Shown in pieces: positions 53,442 to 61,013 of a stretch of 64,000 nucleotides of DNA. Position 1 is the first letter of the stretch. Each line of letters opens with the position of its first letter. This DNA comes from Azospirillum brasilense. GTDB taxonomy: Bacteria > Pseudomonadota > Alphaproteobacteria > Azospirillales > Azospirillaceae. The stretch spans positions 22,625 to 86,624 of the forward strand of contig NZ_VITI01000019.1 in assembly GCF_007827795.1 (NCBI RefSeq). Reading direction: 5' to 3'. A program made the translations under genes and the position numbers. Under the pieces are notes generated by a model, which searched no databases, was not told the origin of the DNA, and saw only the letters and a list, made by a program, of their open reading frames with translations.

Positions 53442-56400
53442 TCACTCCGCGGCCATCGGCTGCGGGGCGGCGGGCTGGCGGAAGCCGTCGAGCAGAGCGG
53501 CCTCCTTCGCCTTGGCCGCCGCGACGTTGCGGGCCTTCACCGGACCATAGCCGCGCATCTCCTGCGGCAGGCGGGCGATCTCCACCGCGGTGGCGTGGTT
53601 GTCGCGGGTCAGGCCGTGCAGGATCTCGCCCATGATGGCCTCGTACTCCGCGATCAGTCGGCGCTCCATGCGGCGCTCCGCCAGCCAGCCGAACGGGTCG
53701 AGCGGGCTGCCGCGCAGGCGCTTCCCCCTAGCGAGCAGGCGCAGGGCCTTCAGCATCCACGGGCCGAAGCGCTTCTTTTTCGGCTCGCCGCCATCCTCGC
53801 CGGTCTCGCCCATCATTGGCGGGGCCATGTGGAAGACCAGCTTGTAGTCGCCCTCGAACATCCGCCCGACCTGCTCGACGAAGCCGGTGTCGGTGTAGAG
53901 CCGGGCCACCTCATACTCGTCCTTGTAGGCGAGCAGCTTGAAATAGCCCTTGGCCACGGCCTCGGTCAGGGCGGTGGAGCCGGGGATCTTCTGCCCCTCG
54001 ACGCGCCGCGTCCAGTCGACCAGCGCGTGGTAGCGGCTGGCGTAGGCCGCGTCCTGATAGTCGGTCAGGAAGGCGGTGCGGCGGGCGATGGCCTCGTCCA
54101 GGCTGGACGAGGGGCGGCGCTGGTCGAGGATGAACAGGTCGTGGGCGGCGGCCTGCTCCTGCGGCGGGTTGGCGGCGGCCTCCACCGCGGCCAGATCGAC
54201 GGCGGCGCGGCGGCCCCAGTTGAAGGCGTCGGTGTTCATCTTCACCGCCACGCCGTTCAGCTCGATGGCCTTCAGGATCGCTTCCGCGGCGATCGGGATC
54301 AGCCCCTTCTGCCACGCGTAGCCCATCAGGAAGGGGTTGGTGGCGATGCTGTCGCCCATCAGCGCGGTGGCCAGCTTGGTGGCGTCGAAGGCGTTGACCG
54401 CCCCCTCGCCGCAGGCCTTGCGGATGTCGGCCACCAGATCGCGGACCGGCACCGTGAAGTCCGGCTTCTTCAGGAAGTCCACGGTGATGGTGTCGTGGGT
54501 GTTGATGACCGCGCGGGTGTGGCCGTGCGCCATCTTCGACAGGGCGTCGCCCGCCCCGGCGACAATCAGGTCGCAGCCCACCACCGCGTCGGCCCCGCCC
54601 GCCGCGATGCGGACGGAATGGATGTCCTCCGGCGTGGCGGCGATGCGGATGTGGCTGGTCACCGCGCCGCCCTTCTGGGCAAGGCCGGTCATGTCGAGAA
54701 CGCCGACGCCCTTGCCCTCGATGTGGGCGGCCATGCCGAGCAGGGCGCCGATGGTCACCACGCCGGTGCCGCCGACGCCGGTGACGTAGATGCCCCAGGG
54801 CCGGTCGAGCGCGGGCAGGGTGGGGGTGCGCAGGTCGGACGGGTCGGCGCCCGCCTTGGCCGCGGCCGGTTTCGGCTTGCGGAGTTGCCCGCCCTCCACC
54901 GTCACGAAACTCGGGCAGAAGCCCTTGGTGCAGGAATAGTCCTTGTTGCAGCTCGATTGGTCGATCTGGCGCTTGCGCCCGAACTCGGTTTCCAGCGGCA
55001 CCACCGACACGCAGGAGGACTTGACCGAACAGTCGCCGCAGCCCTCGCAGACCAGCTCGTTGATGATCACGCGCTTGGCTGGGTCGACCATCTTGCCGCG
55101 CTTGCGGCGGCGACGCTTCTCGGTGGCGCAGGTCTGGTCGTAGATCAGGGCGGTGACGCCGGAAACCTCGCGCATCTCCTTCTGCACGCGGTCCAGGTCG
55201 TCGCGGTGCTCGACGCTGGTGTATTGCGGCAGGCCGTCGCCGATGCCGTACTTCTCCGGCTCGTCGGAGACGACGACGATGCGGCCCACGCCCTCGGCGC
55301 GGAGCTGGTTGGCGAGCGACTGGACGGTCAGCGTGCCATCCACCGGCTGGCCGCCGGTCATCGCCACGGCGTCGTTGAACAGGATCTTGTAGGTGATGTT
55401 GGCCTTGGCCGCGATGGCCTGCCGGATCGCCAGGATGCCGGAATGGTAGTAGGTGCCGTCGCCGAGGTTGGCGAAGATGTGCTTCTCCTCGGTGAAGGGG
55501 GCTTGGCCGACCCAGGGCACGCCCTCGCCGCCCATCTGGGTGAAGGTGTCGGTCTTGCGGTCCAGCCACGTCGCCATGTAGTGGCAGCCGATGCCGCCCA
55601 ACGCACGGCTGCCCTCCGGCACATGGGTGGAGGTGTTGTGCGGGCAGCCGGAGCAGAAGGTCGGCTTGCGGATGACGCGGGCCTGATGGGCCTTCTGCTT
55701 CTCCTGCGCGTCGAGGAAGGCGACGCGGCGCTTCAGGTTCTCGTTGTCGACGAAGCGCTCCAGCCGGCGCCCGATGACCACGGCGATCTGGGCCGGGGAA
55801 AGCTCACCGGCGGAGGGGAGAATCCACTCGCCGTGCTCGTCGAACTTGCCGACCACCTTCGGGCGGACGTCGGGGTGCCAGTTGTAGAGCTGCTCCTTGA
55901 GCTGGTTCTCGATGACCGCGCGCTTCTCCTCGACCACGACGATCTCGTCGAGCCCCTCGGCGAAGTGGCGCACGCCGTCGCGCTCCAGCGGCCAGGGCAT
56001 GCCGACTTTGTAGACGGTGAGGCCCCAGTCGGCGGCCATCTCCTCGGTGATGCCCAACTCGTCGAAGGCCTGCCGGACGTCCAGATAGCTCTTGCCGGTG
56101 GTGACGATGCCGAAGCGCGGGCGGGGGGAGGACACCATCACCTTGTCCAGCCGGTTGGCACGCGCGAACGCCAGGGCGGCGTACAGCTTGTGCTTCATCA
56201 GCCGGTATTCCTGCTCCAGCGGCGGGTCGGGCCAGCGGATGTTCAGGCCGCCCGGCGGCATCGGGAAATCGGCGGGGATGATCGGGCTGACGCGGTGCGG
56301 GTCGATATAGACCGACGCCGAGGTGTCCACCGTCTCGGCGATCGTCTTCATGGCGATCCAGCAGCCGGAATAACGGCTCATCGCCCAGCCGATCAGGCCG

Positions 56401-56945
56401 TAATCCAGGATCTCCTGCACGCCCGACGGGTTCAGCACGGGGATCATCGCATGCATGAAGGCGTGTTCGGACTGATGCGGGAAGGTGGAGGACTTGGCGT
56501 TGTGGTCGTCGCCGGTCAGCACCAGCACGCCGCCGTTGCGCGAGGTGCCGGCGGCGTTGGCGTGCTTGAACACGTCGCCCGACCGGTCCACGCCCGGCCC
56601 CTTGCCGTACCACATGGAATAGACGCCGTCGTACTTGGCGCCGGGGAACATGCCGACCTGCTGGCTGCCCCAGACCGCGGTGGCGCCCAGTTCCTCGTTC
56701 ACGCCGGGCTGGAACTGGATATGGTTCTTCTCCAGGAACTTGCGTGCGTTCCACAAATTCTGGTCGAAGCCGCCCAATGGCGATCCGCGGTAGCCCGAAA
56801 TGAAGCAGGCGGTGTTCAGCCCGGCGGCAAGATCGCGCTGGCGCTGCATCATCGGAAGGCGCACCAGCGCCTGGGTTCCCGTCAGATACACGCGGCCTTG
56901 TTCAAGCGCGTACTTGTCGTCCAGAGTCACGGTTGCGAGAGCCAT
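53442..56945 (-). CDS. Indolepyruvate:ferredoxin oxidoreductase, single-chain
   Basis: A 1167-aa fusion of the alpha and beta subunits of 2-ketoacid:ferredoxin oxidoreductases. An N-terminal pyrimidine-binding domain (RGSPLGGFDQNL) is followed by a TPP-binding middle region (GDGTYYHSGILAIRQA). A Fe-S segment has CEGCGDCSVKSSC, a gamma-type domain reads IYVTGVGGTGVVTIG, and the C-terminal DUF6537-like part starts near 960. It oxidatively decarboxylates aryl or branched 2-oxoacids such as indolepyruvate to acyl-CoA. The ATG at 56945 is used. Lying near trpE(G), it may affect indole-3-acetate precursors. Confidence 0.9.
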   Translation of the reverse strand: MALATVTLDDKYALEQGRVYLTGTQALVRLPMMQRQRDLAAGLNTACFISGYRGSPLGGFDQNLWNARKFLEKNHIQFQPGVNEELGATAVWGSQQVGMFPGAKYDGVYSMWYGKGPGVDRSGDVFKHANAAGTSRNGGVLVLTGDDHNAKSSTFPHQSEHAFMHAMIPVLNPSGVQEILDYGLIGWAMSRYSGCWIAMKTIAETVDTSASVYIDPHRVSPIIPADFPMPPGGLNIRWPDPPLEQEYRLMKHKLYAALAFARANRLDKVMVSSPRPRFGIVTTGKSYLDVRQAFDELGITEEMAADWGLTVYKVGMPWPLERDGVRHFAEGLDEIVVVEEKRAVIENQLKEQLYNWHPDVRPKVVGKFDEHGEWILPSAGELSPAQIAVVIGRRLERFVDNENLKRRVAFLDAQEKQKAHQARVIRKPTFCSGCPHNTSTHVPEGSRALGGIGCHYMATWLDRKTDTFTQMGGEGVPWVGQAPFTEEKHIFANLGDGTYYHSGILAIRQAIAAKANITYKILFNDAVAMTGGQPVDGTLTVQSLANQLRAEGVGRIVVVSDEPEKYGIGDGLPQYTSVEHRDDLDRVQKEMREVSGVTALIYDQTCATEKRRRRKRGKMVDPAKRVIINELVCEGCGDCSVKSSCVSVVPLETEFGRKRQIDQSSCNKDYSCTKGFCPSFVTVEGGQLRKPKPAAAKAGADPSDLRTPTLPALDRPWGIYVTGVGGTGVVTIGALLGMAAHIEGKGVGVLDMTGLAQKGGAVTSHIRIAATPEDIHSVRIAAGGADAVVGCDLIVAGAGDALSKMAHGHTRAVINTHDTITVDFLKKPDFTVPVRDLVADIRKACGEGAVNAFDATKLATALMGDSIATNPFLMGYAWQKGLIPIAAEAILKAIELNGVAVKMNTDAFNWGRRAAVDLAAVEAAANPPQEQAAAHDLFILDQRRPSSSLDEAIARRTAFLTDYQDAAYASRYHALVDWTRRVEGQKIPGSTALTEAVAKGYFKLLAYKDEYEVARLYTDTGFVEQVGRMFEGDYKLVFHMAPPMMGETGEDGGEPKKKRFGPWMLKALRLLARGKRLRGSPLDPFGWLAERRMERRLIAEYEAIMGEILHGLTRDNHATAVEIARLPQEMRGYGPVKARNVAAAKAKEAALLDGFRQPAAPQPMAAE

Positions 56946-57261
56946 TGTTCCATCCCCTTCATGGCGCCCTGAAAAGCGCTGTTCGGGGCGCGTTCGCCGC
57001 GCCGCTTCTTGTGTTTGTTCGCTAGGCAAAAAGGTAATGAAAGCTGTCTTATTCGGCAACCGGCGCCGGGGCTCCGTGCGTAAAAAGCAAGGAACGGTCC
57101 GGCGCTCGCAGCGCTGTGAAACGGACGGGCGGGAATCGCCCTCCGGCGGGACATTCCCGCTCGCGTTCCAATGTGTTTGACAGCTTCCCCCACCCCGACC
57201 CTCCCCTGCGTCAGCGGGGGAGGGTCGGGGTGGGGGCCACCTTACCCGATATGGGAAGCTT
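56946..57261. other. Gap holding the strong hairpin upstream of the oxidoreductase
   Basis: No gene is supported in these 316 bases. The only clear structure is the long hairpin at 57187-57236. The oxidoreductase promoter should lie here, but no consensus was found. Confidence 0.5.
57187..57236. repeat. Long perfect hairpin, REP-like
   Basis: CCCCCACCCCGACCCTCCCC (57187-57206) pairs base for base with GGGGAGGGTCGGGGTGGGGG (57217-57236), with three more inner pairs in the TGCGTCAGCG loop. There is no T-tract. Elements of this kind are scattered in alphaproteobacterial intergenic DNA. Confidence 0.75.
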
Positions 57262-58269
57262 TCAGCCGGGCGGCAGGGAAGATCGACCGGCCTCGCCCCC
57301 GTGATCGGGCGCGCCGAAGGCGCCATCCGGCCACAGGTTGGGGCCATTGCCGTCGCGCAGGCTGAGGCTGCGCACCATCGCGCGCAGGGCGCCGATCATC
57401 ACCCGCAGGGCGGCGGAGGAGTCCGCCCCGCCGCCGATGCTGATGGTCCAGCGCAGGGCGTCCATGTGGGCCTGCACCGCCTCTTGGAAGCTCTCCCCGT
57501 CATGCTCCACCCAGGTAATGCAGGTGGACAGCGAGGCGATGATGGCGGTGGCCGCGGCGTTGCCGGTGGCGGCCAGTTGCAGGTCGGACACCGCGTGGCG
57601 CAGCCGCGTGCCCAGCGCATCGGGGCAGGCCAGCGCCTTCTCCAGCCGGTCGAGCGCCAGCACCAGACGGACCATCTTCGGGTCGGTCGAGCGCAGCGGC
57701 CCCGTTCCCGATCCCGACGGGCCGGGCAGGCGCGGCGGCGGAGGCGGCAGGCGGAGGGGGGCGGGGGCGGAGGAGATCGCCGGGCGGGCCGGCGCCGGGT
57801 GGGAGGGGGGCGGCGTGTTGTTGTTCATCGGCTTCGCCGTGGCCGCCTCGCCGTGGGGGCGGCCGCTCCGGCGCGGGTTGTTCAGCACGGTTTCGATCCG
57901 CCGGGCGATGGTGGCGGCGGAGGCCGGCTTGGCGAGGACGGTGTCCGCCCCGGCGTCCCAGGCGGCGCGCACGGTGGCGACGTCGGCGTTGGCGGTCAGC
58001 ACGATGATCGGCAGATCGGGGCTGAGGCAGCTGGCGGAGCCGCGCACCCAGCGGACGAGCTGCCCGCCGCCCACCGGTTCCATCACCCAGTCGGTGACCA
58101 TCAGGTCGTAGGGCTCCCGGCGCAGCAGCTCCATCGCCTCCTGCCCGTTGGCGGCGGGGGCGACCTGACCGACCCCCCAATGCTCCAGCATGTCCCGCAG
58201 AGCCCGCAGCAGCAGCGGGTTGTTCTCGACGACCAGGATCTTCAGGTGGGTCGGGTAGCGGCGGGGCAT
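57262..58269 (-). CDS. Response regulator with unknown C-terminal domain
   Basis: A 335-aa protein. The N-terminal receiver domain is about residues 9-125: phospho-acceptor Asp60 in LMVTDWVM, Thr in IIVLTANAD and Lys in VLAKPAS. The first acidic pair reads Glu15-Asn16 rather than two acids. A Pro/Ala-rich linker (about 140-190) leads to a helical C-terminal domain of about 120 aa with no DNA-binding or enzymatic motif recognised. It may act by protein interaction. No cognate kinase is adjacent. Confidence 0.8.
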   Translation of the reverse strand: MPRRYPTHLKILVVENNPLLLRALRDMLEHWGVGQVAPAANGQEAMELLRREPYDLMVTDWVMEPVGGGQLVRWVRGSASCLSPDLPIIVLTANADVATVRAAWDAGADTVLAKPASAATIARRIETVLNNPRRSGRPHGEAATAKPMNNNTPPPSHPAPARPAISSAPAPLRLPPPPPRLPGPSGSGTGPLRSTDPKMVRLVLALDRLEKALACPDALGTRLRHAVSDLQLAATGNAAATAIIASLSTCITWVEHDGESFQEAVQAHMDALRWTISIGGGADSSAALRVMIGALRAMVRSLSLRDGNGPNLWPDGAFGAPDHGGEAGRSSLPPG

Positions 58270-58450
58270 GTCGGGTCCGAAGGTTCGGGAACGAGGCGTC
58301 ACCGAATATCCGAACGCCGCCCTGGGATTTCAGGACGCGGAGACGTGTTAGCGCCAATCGGCGCACGACCGGGGGAGCCTTTTCGCCTCATGGAGTGCGC
58401 TTGGTCTTCGGCTCCCCCGTCCGGGAACTCGGTCGAGGTCCGGGGTGCCT

Positions 58451-58888
58451 CTAGCGGACCAATGCCAGATCCTTCAGGACGGCCACCTCGTGGGCCTGCT
58501 CGTCCAAGCGTGCCTTCACGGCGTCGCCGATGGAGATGACGCCGGCAAGGTCGCCCGCCTCGTTGCACACCGGCACATGGCGGTGGCGGCGCAGGGTCAT
58601 CATCTGCATCAGGTCCTTGATCGTGTCCTCCGGCCGGCAGGTCTTGACCTGACGGGTCATCAGATCCTCCACCGGCATATCCAGCGCGTCGGCGCCATGC
58701 ATCGCCACGGCTCGGACGATGTCGCGCTCCGACAGGATGCCGGCCAGGCGGCCCCGGCGATCGCACACCACCAGGGCGCCGATGCGCCGGTCGGTCAGCG
58801 TGCGGGCGGCGGTCCGGATGGTTTCGGACGGCAGGATCGAGGCGACGGTATGGCCTTTGCGGTTCAGAACCTCGGCAACGACGGTCAT
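58451..58888 (-). CDS. CBS-domain-pair protein
   Basis: A 145-aa protein made of two CBS motifs (about residues 12-62 and 76-130), which bind adenine nucleotides such as AMP or SAM and sense energy state. Landmarks are GILSERDIVRAV and the GVISIGDAVKARL partner. No other domain, so it probably acts on a partner protein. Divergent from the CDF transporter. Confidence 0.88.
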   Translation of the reverse strand: MTVVAEVLNRKGHTVASILPSETIRTAARTLTDRRIGALVVCDRRGRLAGILSERDIVRAVAMHGADALDMPVEDLMTRQVKTCRPEDTIKDLMQMMTLRRHRHVPVCNEAGDLAGVISIGDAVKARLDEQAHEVAVLKDLALVR

Positions 58889-59086
58889 GTCCACCCTCCC
58901 TCTTGGGGTTGGCGAATCGGTGGGGTCCGATTCGAAATGAGCCTGGAGCGGCCGGCGGTTCCGGCAAGGGCTTGGCGGTCCGGAGTGGAAAATCGGTTTT
59001 GCCGCCTTGCCGGGGCCGCTATGCATAAGCGGCTGGCGACGGGTGACTTGTGCAGGTGACTTATGGACGGAGAAGGGAGCGCGCGC

Positions 59087-60013
59087 ATGACCACCGAGCA
59101 GAAGGTTCTTCGCCTGTCCATCGCCGTCACGGTGCTGCTGGCGGGGGCCGGCATCCTGTTCGGCCTGCTGTCGGGCTCCTTCGCCATTGTCTTCGACGGC
59201 ATCTATTCGCTGGTGGACGCCAGCATGACGATGGTGACGCTGCTGGTGTCCAACCTGATCGCCGCCTCGACCAGTGCTGGCCCGCGCCGGGGCAAACTGG
59301 CCGAGCGCTTCACCATGGGCTTCTGGCACCTCGAACCCATGGTCCTCGGGTTGAACGCCACCCTGCTGATGGGGGCGGCGATCTACGCGCTCATCAACGC
59401 CGTGGGCAGTCTGATGACCGGGGGCCGCGACCTCGCCTTCGACCACGCGATCGTCTACACGGCGGTGACCGTTGTCGTGGCGGCCGGCATGGCGGTCTTC
59501 GCGACGCGGGCGAACCGGACGGTCCGTTCCGACTTCCTGGCGCTCGACGCGAAGTCCTGGATCATGGCGGCGGCGCTCACCGCGGCCCTGCTGGTCGCCT
59601 TCGTCTTCGGCCACCTGATCCAGGGCACCCGGCTTCAGTGGGTGTCGCCCTACATCGACCCGGCGGTGCTGGCCCTGGTCTGTCTGGTGGTCATCCCGAT
59701 CCCGGTCGGCACGATGCGGCAGGCGCTGGCCGACGTCCTGCTGGTCACGCCCCCCGACCTCAAGCGGCACGTCGATGCCGTCGCGTCGGACACCGTGCGG
59801 CGCCATGGCTTCGCCTCCTACCGCGCCTACGTCGCGCGGGTGGGCCGGGGACGGCAGATCGAGCTGTTCTTCATCGTCCCGAGCGGCTGGCCGCCGCGCA
59901 TGTTGGAGGAGTGGGACAAGATCCGCGACGAGGTCGGCGCGGCCATCGGCGGCGAAGGTCCCGACCGGTGGCTCACCATCGTCTTCACCAGCGACCTGGA
60001 ATGGGCGGAATGA
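59087..60013 (+). CDS. Cation diffusion facilitator family transporter
   Basis: A 308-aa CDF protein exporting divalent metals such as Zn, Fe or Mn. About six hydrophobic segments start with SIAVTVLLAGAGILFG. The FDGIYSLVDASMTM segment in TM2 carries the YSxxD metal motif, and TM5 has LALDAKSWIMAA with an Asp four residues before its Trp. The C-terminal domain is short and soluble (about 80 aa). The ATG at 59087 has a good GGAGAAGGGAG upstream. Confidence 0.87.
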   Translation: MTTEQKVLRLSIAVTVLLAGAGILFGLLSGSFAIVFDGIYSLVDASMTMVTLLVSNLIAASTSAGPRRGKLAERFTMGFWHLEPMVLGLNATLLMGAAIYALINAVGSLMTGGRDLAFDHAIVYTAVTVVVAAGMAVFATRANRTVRSDFLALDAKSWIMAAALTAALLVAFVFGHLIQGTRLQWVSPYIDPAVLALVCLVVIPIPVGTMRQALADVLLVTPPDLKRHVDAVASDTVRRHGFASYRAYVARVGRGRQIELFFIVPSGWPPRMLEEWDKIRDEVGAAIGGEGPDRWLTIVFTSDLEWAE

Positions 60014-60097
60014 CATCCTGTCCTATGGACGGGCCGGACCGCGTACATTAGCTTTCCATGAGAAACGGAGCGCATGGCGCGGGCGGAGGGTGACGGG

Positions 60098-60775
60098 ATG
60101 GCCGGCAATTGCTGTGGAGGCTCCTGTGGGAGTGGCGGGGGCGGCGGGCGTCCGAACGGCGGACGGCAGGCCGACTATCGCCGGACCCTGCGCATGGCGC
60201 TGCTCGTCAACGGGCTGATGGCCGCCGTCGCCCTGGCCGCGGGGCTGGAGACGCAGTCCATGGCCTTGCGGGCGAGCGCGCTGGATTTCCTGGCGGTCGC
60301 GCTGACCCACGGCGTCGGCCTGTGGATGATGGGGCGGGGGCTGGAGTCCCGCGGCTGGGCCACGCTGGCGAGAGGGCTGGCGCTGACCCTCCTCGGTTTG
60401 GGTGTGGTGGCCGCAACGGCTTGGAGCGCCTACGCCGGCACCGTTCCCGACGCGCCGGTGATGAGCCTCGTCGCACTTCTCGGGATGGGGGCGAGTCTGT
60501 CGGCGGCGGTCCTGCTGTTCGCCGGACGGCGCGGCGGATTGACGCTGCGCGCGGTCTGGCTGTGCGCCCGCAACGGCATGCTGACCAACGCCGCGGTGAT
60601 GATGGCGGCGGCGGGCGCCTGGACGATGGGGCAGGGCTGGCCGGACCATCTGGTCGCCGCGGTCATCGCCGCTACGGTGCTGTCCGGCGCCATGTCGGCG
60701 CTGCGGCAGGCATTGGGAGAGTTGCGCGCGTGGCACGCGCCCGCCGACCCGACCGGGCTGGGGAAGGGGGCTTGA
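60098..60775 (+). CDS. Degenerate CDF-like membrane protein with Cys-rich N-terminus
   Basis: A 225-aa protein with a CCGGSCGSGGGGG start, a likely metal-binding tail, then about six hydrophobic segments resembling a cation transporter. Typical CDF acidic metal residues are partly missing: ALRASALDFLAVALTHG keeps one Asp, and TM5 reads CARNGMLTNAAVM with Asn in place of Asp. It could be a metal sensor or a cofactor-less relic. It follows the CDF gene by 84 bases. GGAGGGTGA precedes the ATG. Confidence 0.65.
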   Translation: MAGNCCGGSCGSGGGGGRPNGGRQADYRRTLRMALLVNGLMAAVALAAGLETQSMALRASALDFLAVALTHGVGLWMMGRGLESRGWATLARGLALTLLGLGVVAATAWSAYAGTVPDAPVMSLVALLGMGASLSAAVLLFAGRRGGLTLRAVWLCARNGMLTNAAVMMAAAGAWTMGQGWPDHLVAAVIAATVLSGAMSALRQALGELRAWHAPADPTGLGKGA

Positions 60776-60800
60776 CAGGGCCGCATCCCTGTGGCGAACT
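60772..60800 (+). promoter_or_regulatory. trp promoter
   Basis: TTGACA at 60772-60777 overlaps the previous stop codon. It sits at -36 to -31 if transcription begins at the leader ATG (60808). A weak CGAACT -10 at 60795-60800 completes a 17-base spacer. A leaderless trpL mRNA is predicted. Confidence 0.55.
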
Positions 60801-60807
60801 CGGTGCC

Positions 60808-60858
60808 ATGATTTTCGCTGCGCCCTCCCTGTCGCGTCGTTGGTGGTGGCCCGTCTAA
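60808..60858 (+). CDS. trpL: trp leader peptide
   Basis: A 16-codon peptide MIFAAPSLSRRWWWPV with three consecutive Trp codons and a TAA stop. It allows attenuation: stalling at the Trp codons when tryptophan is low favours the antiterminator. The coding segment is too short to be a normal gene. In Sinorhizobium such leader peptides are also released and act in trans, which is unproven here. Confidence 0.9.
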   Translation: MIFAAPSLSRRWWWPV

Positions 60859-60860
60859 CC

Positions 60861-60910
60861 GGGCTGGCCAGCCGACGCGCGTGAGCGCACACATCCTCAA
60901 AAGGCCGCCC
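60861..60910 (+). promoter_or_regulatory. trp antiterminator
   Basis: GGGC-T-GGCC (60861-60869) can pair with GGCCGCCC (60903-60910) apart from one bulged T. This excludes the left arm of the terminator below and so forms the 2:3 stem. Confidence 0.7.
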
Positions 60911-60934
60911 GGAGCTTCCGGGCGGCCTTTTTCC
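60899..60934 (+). terminator. trp attenuator terminator
   Basis: AAGGCCGCCCGGA (60901-60913) pairs perfectly with TCCGGGCGGCCTT (60917-60929) over a three-base loop, followed by TTT. It lies 80 bases before trpE(G). Confidence 0.93.
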
Positions 60935-61013
60935 TGACCAGGGAATCACAGGTGTCGAGCAAGGGAACTCCGGGTGTCCGTCCGTCCACGGATCGACCAT
61001 CGGAGTCCCCGCC

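Noticed and set aside
53436..56972. Long open frame antisense to the indolepyruvate oxidoreductase
   Set aside because: Same reason. The oxidoreductase on the minus strand carries specific Fe-S and TPP motifs, and the antisense translation has none.
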